Shown here piece by piece: positions 59,272-64,000 of a DNA stretch of 64,000 nucleotides. The DNA is from Deltaproteobacteria bacterium (GTDB lineage Bacteria; Desulfobacterota; Desulfobacteria; Desulfobacterales; Desulfosarcinaceae). A model generated the notes under the pieces. That model searched no databases and had not been told where the DNA came from. It worked only from the letters and a program-made list of their open reading frames with translations. Made by a program: the position numbers and the translations under genes. Where the stretch lies: contig JAKALP010000011.1 in assembly GCA_021824175.1 (NCBI GenBank), forward strand, positions 154,836 through 218,835, read 5' to 3'. The first letter of the stretch is position 1; every line of letters starts with the position of its first letter.

Positions 59272-60363
59272 TCATGGTTTAACCATCACATGGCAAACGC
59301 CGGTCGGCGTGCTCACGGCATGTGGGAAGTATTTGCGCTTGAACCACAGCGCGGCGTTGACCAGGGCGATGAGCACCGGCACTTCCACCAGGGGACCGAT
59401 CACGGCGGCAAAGGCCTGGCCCGAATCCAGACCAAAGACGGCCACGGCCACGGCGATGGCCAGCTCGAAGTTATTGGACGCGGCCGTGAAGGAGAGCGTT
59501 GCGGACTGCTCGTAGGTCGCTTTGACTTTCATTGAAAGCCAGAAGGAGACGAAGAACATCACCACAAAGTAGATGCAGAGCGGGATGGCGATGCGCGCCA
59601 CGTCCAGCGGCAGTGTTACGATATACTCTCCTTTGAGGGAGAACATCACCAGGATAGTGAAGAGCAAAGCAATCAAGGTAATGGGGCTGATCTTGGGAAT
59701 AAAATGCTTTTCATAGCGCTCGGCGCCCACCGTGTTAAGACCAATGATGCGCGACAGCAGCCCGGCGATGAAGGGAATGCCCAGGTAGATGAAAACGCTT
59801 TTGGCGATCTGGCCGATGGAGATATCCACCACCATACCCTGCAGTCCCATCCAACGCGGCAGCACGGTGATGAAAATATAGGCGTAGACCGAGAAGAATA
59901 ATACTTGGAAGATGGAGTTGAAGGCCACCAGTCCAGCGCAATACTCGCGGTCGCCGCCGGCCAAATCGTTCCAGACGATCACCATGGCGATGCAGCGTGC
60001 CAGTCCGATCAGAATCAATCCCGCCATGTACTGCGGATGGCCGGAGAGAAAAGCGATAGCCAGCAGGAACATCAGGACCGGGCCAATAATCCAGTTCTGC
60101 GCCAAGGAAAGGGACAGGACTTTGGCATCGCGAAATACAAAACCAAGCTTTTCGTACTTCACCTTGGCCAGGGGCGGATACATCATCAGGATCAAACCGA
60201 CGGCAATGGGGATGTTAGTGGTGCCAACGGAAAAGCGGTTGATGAAATTCTTGATCTCCGGGAAAAAGTAACCGCCGCCCACGCCCACGAACATAGCCAG
60301 AAAGATCCACAGCGTTAGAAAGCGGTCCAGAAAGCTTAATTGTTTGATGGTGCCGTCGGTCAT
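59272..60363 (-). CDS. acr3: ACR3-family arsenite efflux permease
   Basis: 363 residues behind AAGGAGGGG. About ten spans; the start [29 protein letters not shown] and [25 protein letters not shown] are ACR3 hallmarks; the arsenite-handling cysteine is in [11 protein letters not shown]. It exports arsenite (and in some cases antimonite) using the proton gradient. It lies between the Fe-S protein and ccdA genes. No arsR or arsC is in the window. Confidence 0.93.
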   Translation of the reverse strand: MTDGTIKQLSFLDRFLTLWIFLAMFVGVGGGYFFPEIKNFINRFSVGTTNIPIAVGLILMMYPPLAKVKYEKLGFVFRDAKVLSLSLAQNWIIGPVLMFLLAIAFLSGHPQYMAGLILIGLARCIAMVIVWNDLAGGDREYCAGLVAFNSIFQVLFFSVYAYIFITVLPRWMGLQGMVVDISIGQIAKSVFIYLGIPFIAGLLSRIIGLNTVGAERYEKHFIPKISPITLIALLFTILVMFSLKGEYIVTLPLDVARIAIPLCIYFVVMFFVSFWLSMKVKATYEQSATLSFTAASNNFELAIAVAVAVFGLDSGQAFAAVIGPLVEVPVLIALVNAALWFKRKYFPHAVSTPTGVCHVMVKP

Positions 60364-60492
60364 GTCCCCTCCTTGTGGTCATTGAATCTTGTCTTATCTC
60401 TTCGCGAACCCCGCTGGCTGGCGTAATTTTACTTCTCTTGTGCTTCCAAAGTCGGTTGAATCGCCAAACGGCGAGCCGCCGGCCGGTCACTT

Positions 60493-61032
60493 TCAACCCA
60501 GTTCACACCCGTCCAGCAATCTGAACCGGCCCATATACGCTTCTATTTTTGGCCGCCGTTCCGGGTCCAGCGGCGGGCAGGACTCAATCCCCTTGGCGCC
60601 TTCGGCCAAACGCGCGGCGAAGACTGTACAGGTGGGCTCGCCGCATTTGCGGCAGTTGGTTTTCGGCAGCAGTTTGAGGATTTCGATCAACTGGGGCCGG
60701 GGCGCGCCTTTGTAACTGGGAACAATTTCTTCCCGTCTTTCCCAGGCGTCATTAATCTCGCGCTTGAGCCACTCCACGATCTTGCGCGCTTGTTCTTCAT
60801 CCTTAAGGGCGTTGATGGCGATCTTGCGGCCATGCACGGTAATCAATTTGCCGTGGGCCTTGAAAGTCACCGCCGGCGGATCACGGAGATATTCGAAACC
60901 GCCCAGCATGGTGTTGAGGTAGGGTAAAGCGGCGCCCACATCCTGATCCAGATGGGCGAAGCAGTGCACATCCATGGCGCCGGGGTTGCAGGCTGAATTG
61001 AAGATCTCCAGGTGATAGCTCTCGAGCAGCAT
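60493..61032 (-). CDS. 4Fe-4S protein of the arsenic cluster
   Basis: 179 residues from the ATG at 61032 (AGGAG upstream). The N-terminal 110 residues contain CNPGAMDVHCFAH and a region like a metal/thiol-binding domain; the C-terminal part has a CFeSP-type 4Fe-4S motif NCRKCGEPTCTVFA ... SCPPL (Cys 127, 130, 135, 152). Similar Fe-S proteins occur beside acr3 in anaerobes, with no proven function; electron transfer or sensing is possible. 129 bp before acr3. Confidence 0.75.
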   Translation of the reverse strand: MLLESYHLEIFNSACNPGAMDVHCFAHLDQDVGAALPYLNTMLGGFEYLRDPPAVTFKAHGKLITVHGRKIAINALKDEEQARKIVEWLKREINDAWERREEIVPSYKGAPRPQLIEILKLLPKTNCRKCGEPTCTVFAARLAEGAKGIESCPPLDPERRPKIEAYMGRFRLLDGCELG

Positions 61033-61100
61033 ATATTCTCCTATTCCGCCAATGGGTCAAAGGCGATCTGTCCACTGCGAGGCCATAGCTCCCAGGCCGG

Positions 61101-61147
61101 CGCCGGCAAGACGCTTAGCCGTTGCACGCCATCACGGCTTGCCGGCG
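61101..61147. terminator. Large hairpin between the tauE and Fe-S genes
   Basis: CGCCGGCAAG (61101-61110) is an exact inverted repeat of CTTGCCGGCG (61138-61147), and an inner GCCGT/ACGGC extends the fold. It has no T-run. It may cut the operon into two expression levels. Confidence 0.4.
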
Positions 61148-61186
61148 GCTTCCTTTAATCTGCCTGCGCAAACACGGACCAAACGC

Positions 61187-61948
61187 TTACATCAACAGAT
61201 TCCAGATCATCTTGATCGCAATACCCAGCAGCACGATACCGATTATCAGTTTGACATGGCGGGCCTTGAGTTTATCGGTCATTAACCAAGCTCCCAAAAT
61301 GGCGCCCAGGGCGGAACCGGCGGCCGTAAAACCCAACAGCGGGATCTGCATGCTTCCGAGCGTGGCATGGCCCAAAAAACCGGACAAGGATGAAAAAATG
61401 ACGATAAAAGAGGTGGTTGCCGAGGCCTTTTTGGGATCATACCCTAGCCAGACCAGCACCGGCACGATGAAATTGCCGCCGCCCACCCCCAGCAGGCCGC
61501 CTAAAAAACCGGCAAATGCGCCCACCGACATGCCCGAAATCAGTTGCTTGCCTTGAGAGCGTTCCCCTTTTTTCGGCGATGGCTTGTAAAAGAGCATCAT
61601 GCCGGCGGCAAAAAACAAAAAAGCCACAAACATCCAGAGCAATAGGTTGCGATCAAGGCCGGTGCTCACATAAGCGCCCAAAGGCGAAAGCGCGGTAGCC
61701 ACGACCAAAATGGGAATGGCCACTTTCCACAAGATCAGTTTACTCTTGATAAATCGGAACGAAGCACAAGTCATGGCGATGGCGTTGAGCAGGAGCGCCG
61801 TTGCCATGGCCACATGCAGATCAATCCCCAAAGCGATAAACACCGGGACTAAAATGAAAGCCGCCCCAACCCCCGCGATGGTCAGCAAGGTGGTAATGAT
61901 GAAGGTGATGCCCCCCGCGATGGCGGAAGCAATCATGCTCGCCCCCAT
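61187..61948 (-). CDS. TauE/SafE-family sulfite/organosulfur exporter
   Basis: 253 residues with about eight spans and the two family repeats: GITFIITTLLTIAGVGAAFILVP and SVGAFAGFLGGLLGVGGGNFIVP. Such permeases export sulfite or organosulfur anions. In this cluster thiol or sulfite efflux would fit sulfur chemistry of a sulfate reducer; the substrate is not determined. It is 36 bp after the FmdE gene. Confidence 0.88.
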   Translation of the reverse strand: MGASMIASAIAGGITFIITTLLTIAGVGAAFILVPVFIALGIDLHVAMATALLLNAIAMTCASFRFIKSKLILWKVAIPILVVATALSPLGAYVSTGLDRNLLLWMFVAFLFFAAGMMLFYKPSPKKGERSQGKQLISGMSVGAFAGFLGGLLGVGGGNFIVPVLVWLGYDPKKASATTSFIVIFSSLSGFLGHATLGSMQIPLLGFTAAGSALGAILGAWLMTDKLKARHVKLIIGIVLLGIAIKMIWNLLM

Positions 61949-61984
61949 GCCGGCGGAAGAGTCTTCCGCCGGCCGACGATAAGA

Positions 61985-62593
61985 CTAACTTTCATAGCCG
62001 GAACAAGGTAGGCAGACGCTATGGCCGTCTTCGGTCTGGCGCAGCTTGTTCACAAAGGTCAGTTCGCCGCACCTTTCGCAAGCCTTGGCCGCAAAGACGC
62101 CTTTGCCTTTCTTTATTTCAATGGTCTTTACTTCCCCGATATCCAGAAAGTCCGATTCATTTAATCCAATGATACGGTTAATCAGCGGATCGGCTATCTC
62201 GGGCGCGATATCCTGAGGCGGCACACCAGCTTTGCGTTGTTGCACGAAAGGCGATTGCAGGGCATTTTCAAAAAACCTGGGTTTGAGCGATACGCGCACC
62301 GAGCGCCCGGTCTTCATATCGATGAGGGTAAAGGCCATTTTGTTGTAGTAAAGTTTTTCTATGTTGGACTTGCCGTACGTACAACCGGTGGCCGTCATGA
62401 CACCGTCGAGAAAGCAGCCGGCCGCGTGGCCCTTACCGGTTTCCGCCTTAACGTGCAGTTCTTTGTCCTGCGATCGTTTTGCGCCCAGGGCCTTCATGGC
62501 CGCAAGACCCGCCTTGAGCCCCATGGGCATGGCCGGGCAGCGATGACCGTGAAACTTGAATCCAACATCCAGAATTTCATCAAAAGACTTCAT
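61985..62593 (-). CDS. FmdE-family protein with C-terminal zinc ribbon
   Basis: 202 residues. The FmdE core begins [22 protein letters not shown] and contains [25 protein letters not shown], metal-binding Cys/His typical of the family. A zinc ribbon [15 protein letters not shown] ... CLPC ends it. FmdE-like proteins occur in formylmethanofuran dehydrogenase loci, but here no such enzyme is near. The role in an arsenic/thiol cluster is unknown. Confidence 0.85.
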   Translation of the reverse strand: MKSFDEILDVGFKFHGHRCPAMPMGLKAGLAAMKALGAKRSQDKELHVKAETGKGHAAGCFLDGVMTATGCTYGKSNIEKLYYNKMAFTLIDMKTGRSVRVSLKPRFFENALQSPFVQQRKAGVPPQDIAPEIADPLINRIIGLNESDFLDIGEVKTIEIKKGKGVFAAKACERCGELTFVNKLRQTEDGHSVCLPCSGYES

Positions 62594-62678
62594 TTGAGTC
62601 TCCTTTCGGTGAACGCCAGGTAATTGCGCAACGGCACCGGGGCCTGTTGCCGAATGGCCTTGGCGCGCCGTCGAATGC

Positions 62679-63050
62679 TTAGTAAGTCAGCGCCTTGGCG
62701 CTTTCCATCAGTTCGGCAATTAAAGTAGCCCCCGCAACGATTTGCGCCCCTTCCACGAGCTGTTCGGCGCCGATTTTGCGGGCCTGCAGACAAGGGGAGC
62801 AGACCAGCAGTTTTCCTTCGGCCTCCTTGTACGTGGCCATAAGTTCGGCCAGTGGCGGAAATCCGGCCGCCTGGACATGATTGGCATAGCCCTTGGTCGC
62901 CAAGAAAACACCCGACGATTGGAGCATGATCGTGACTTCATTTCCCATTGCCAGGGCGGTATTCCCCACCACAAAGGGCAGGGTAGCCTTATCCGGATTT
63001 TCTTCGGCGAAGGTGGCGATGATCAACAGTTTCTTGGTTTCAGTGCTCAT
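62679..63050 (-). CDS. DsrE-family sulfur-relay-like protein
   Basis: 123 residues, a single DsrE/DsrF-like fold ([22 protein letters not shown]). Two cysteines lie in [15 protein letters not shown] (84, 87), where sulfur-transferring homologues carry their reactive Cys. It could bind persulfide or a metalloid. It lies between the CPRC protein and FmdE genes. Confidence 0.83.
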   Translation of the reverse strand: MSTETKKLLIIATFAEENPDKATLPFVVGNTALAMGNEVTIMLQSSGVFLATKGYANHVQAAGFPPLAELMATYKEAEGKLLVCSPCLQARKIGAEQLVEGAQIVAGATLIAELMESAKALTY

Positions 63051-63113
63051 GGTCTCTCCTTTTCTTTTTAATTTATTTGCATGACCGAAAAACCAATTCT
63101 CCGAGTGAAAGCC

Positions 63114-63347
63114 CTATTTGCAAAGCCAACTTTTCACGTCCGCTTTAGTAGGAATCTTGCCCACTGATTTGACCACGCCATCCACCACCACGGCCGGCGT
63201 GCCCATTACGCCATAGCCGGCGATCTTCATCATGTCCGTGACTTTTTCTACCTGGGCCGCCGCTCCCGATTCGGCCACGGCCTCTTTGACGATCTTCTCC
63301 GTCTGCTGGCACCTTGGGCAGCCCGGACCTAATACTTTGATCTCCAT
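63114..63347 (-). CDS. Small thioredoxin-like redox protein (CPRC, MTH895 type)
   Basis: 77 residues from the ATG at 63347 (AAGGAG upstream); the frame to 63365 overlaps the permease. The redox motif is LGPGCPRCQQTEKIVKEA and the cis-Pro is in GVMGTPAVVVDG. The family (TM0996/MTH895) often sits beside ArsP-like permeases, as here. It is cytoplasmic and may reduce or deliver the permease substrate. It begins 14 bp after the permease stop. Confidence 0.87.
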   Translation of the reverse strand: MEIKVLGPGCPRCQQTEKIVKEAVAESGAAAQVEKVTDMMKIAGYGVMGTPAVVVDGVVKSVGKIPTKADVKSWLCK

Positions 63348-63361
63348 ACGCGACTCCTTGG

Positions 63362-64000
63362 TCAAATGAAGTAATTAAAAATATAGCCTACCAGTAAAAT
63401 TCCTAACCCCACCACGCCGGCAAAGGTTGCGATCAAACGCGGTTTGAGGACCTTGCGCAGAATGATCATCTCCGGCAGAGAGAGCGCGATGACCGACATC
63501 ATAAACGCCAAAACCGTTCCCAGGGCCGCTCCCTTTTCCAATAGGGCCTGTACAATCGGAATGATGCCGGCCGCGTTGGAATACATGGGGATTCCGATCA
63601 AAACCGATACAGGCACCGACCACCAGGCTGACTTTCCCATGAAGGAAGCCATCAGGCCTTCCGGCACGTAGCCATGAATGCCGGCGCCCACCGCGATGCC
63701 CGCCATCACATAAGGCCACACTTTTCCAACGATATCGAGCACCGCCGCGATACCGTAGTGAATGCGCTCCACCCAATTTTGCGGATTCTCTTCCACATCT
63801 GCTTTGCCGCTCTGGATCTGGTAAACCCACTCTTCCAAATGGCGCTCCATCTTCAACCGGCCGATCACCCAGCCGGCGATCATGGCGACCCAAAGCCCGG
63901 TGCCCATGTAGATGGCGGCCACCTTCCACCCGAATAGGCCATAGAGCAGCACCACCGCGACCTCATTGACCATCGGGGCTGAAATGAGGAAAGAAAAGGT
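63362..64000 (-). CDS. ArsP-like permease, 5' end beyond the window
   Basis: At least 212 codons; the frame stays open to the right edge (the residues before the internal Met, TFSFLISAP, fit the family), so the true start is outside. Several spans are visible, with VWPYVMAGIAVGAGIHGYVP and VSVLIGIPMYSNAAGIIPI, the half-repeat motif of the permease (DUF318/ArsP) family. ArsP exports organoarsenicals. With the thioredoxin-like gene behind it, this is the first visible gene of the cluster. Confidence 0.85.
   Translation of the reverse strand, partial: TFSFLISAPMVNEVAVVLLYGLFGWKVAAIYMGTGLWVAMIAGWVIGRLKMERHLEEWVYQIQSGKADVEENPQNWVERIHYGIAAVLDIVGKVWPYVMAGIAVGAGIHGYVPEGLMASFMGKSAWWSVPVSVLIGIPMYSNAAGIIPIVQALLEKGAALGTVLAFMMSVIALSLPEMIILRKVLKPRLIATFAGVVGLGILLVGYIFNYFI

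Overview
The window reads as a chromosomal segment of a sulfate-reducing member of the Desulfobacterota (Desulfobacteria-like). The strongest marker is a complete qrcABCD locus, the periplasm-facing menaquinone reductase of sulfate reducers, directly downstream of a System II cytochrome c maturation pair (resB-ccsB). FmdE, CooT, DUF3842, a DsrE protein and an Acr3 cluster fit the same lineage. No rRNA, CRISPR array, integrase or transposase was recognised. Names come from reading motifs, not from database searches.

Layout. 1-5438 (-): 5' part of a giant exported repeat protein that runs off the left edge (at least 1812 codons), built from about 234-residue beta-helix units. 5439-6043: gene-free stretch with two opposed terminator-like hairpins. 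6044-7727 (+): two overlapping sensor kinase genes, the first without an ATPase domain. 8068-11004 (+): two tandem paralogous periplasmic substrate-binding proteins without a transporter. 11288-18895: housekeeping (YkgJ-type protein, khpA, pyrG, LolA-like protein, eno, a winged-helix protein, murA). 19112-27250 (-): resB, ccsB, qrcA, qrcB, qrcC, qrcD and an unlisted 53-residue membrane protein. 27619-36109: M16 protease lipoprotein, histone H1-like protein, UvrD-type helicase, zinc-ribbon membrane protein, PpiD-like foldase. 36353-36428: tRNA-Ala(GGC). 36496-41673 (-): smr, an ispH-ubiA fusion, cooT, DUF3842, NYN nuclease, parB and parA.

41813-46329 (+) is an envelope block: an M48-TPR protease, two L,D-transpeptidase lipoproteins and a Braun-type lipoprotein with a C-terminal lysine. 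46409-49011 (-) carries an EF-G, probably the EF-G2 paralogue, coupled to a GerMN protein. 49259-51611 (-) is a lipoprotein / M48 protease / lipoprotein operon. 51905-56009 holds small envelope proteins, a nitronate monooxygenase-like enzyme, a U32 peptidase and a DNPH1-like N-hydrolase. 56088-64000 (-) is an arsenic and thiol-redox cluster: permease (cut by the right edge), CPRC redox protein, DsrE, FmdE, TauE, 4Fe-4S protein, Acr3, CcdA, ArsF-like protein, CoA-disulfide-reductase-like flavoprotein and exported thioredoxin.

How they work together. Qrc links periplasmic cytochrome c3 electrons to the menaquinone pool and ResB/CcsB attach the haems of QrcA. The L,D-transpeptidases and Lpp-like protein probably tether the outer membrane to peptidoglycan. 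The right-hand cluster plausibly couples arsenite or organoarsenical export to dithiol reduction on both sides of the membrane. The main candidates for something undescribed are the giant repeat protein and its leader region, the small Qrc-linked protein, the ispH-ubiA fusion, and the FeS/FmdE/DsrE part of the arsenic cluster.
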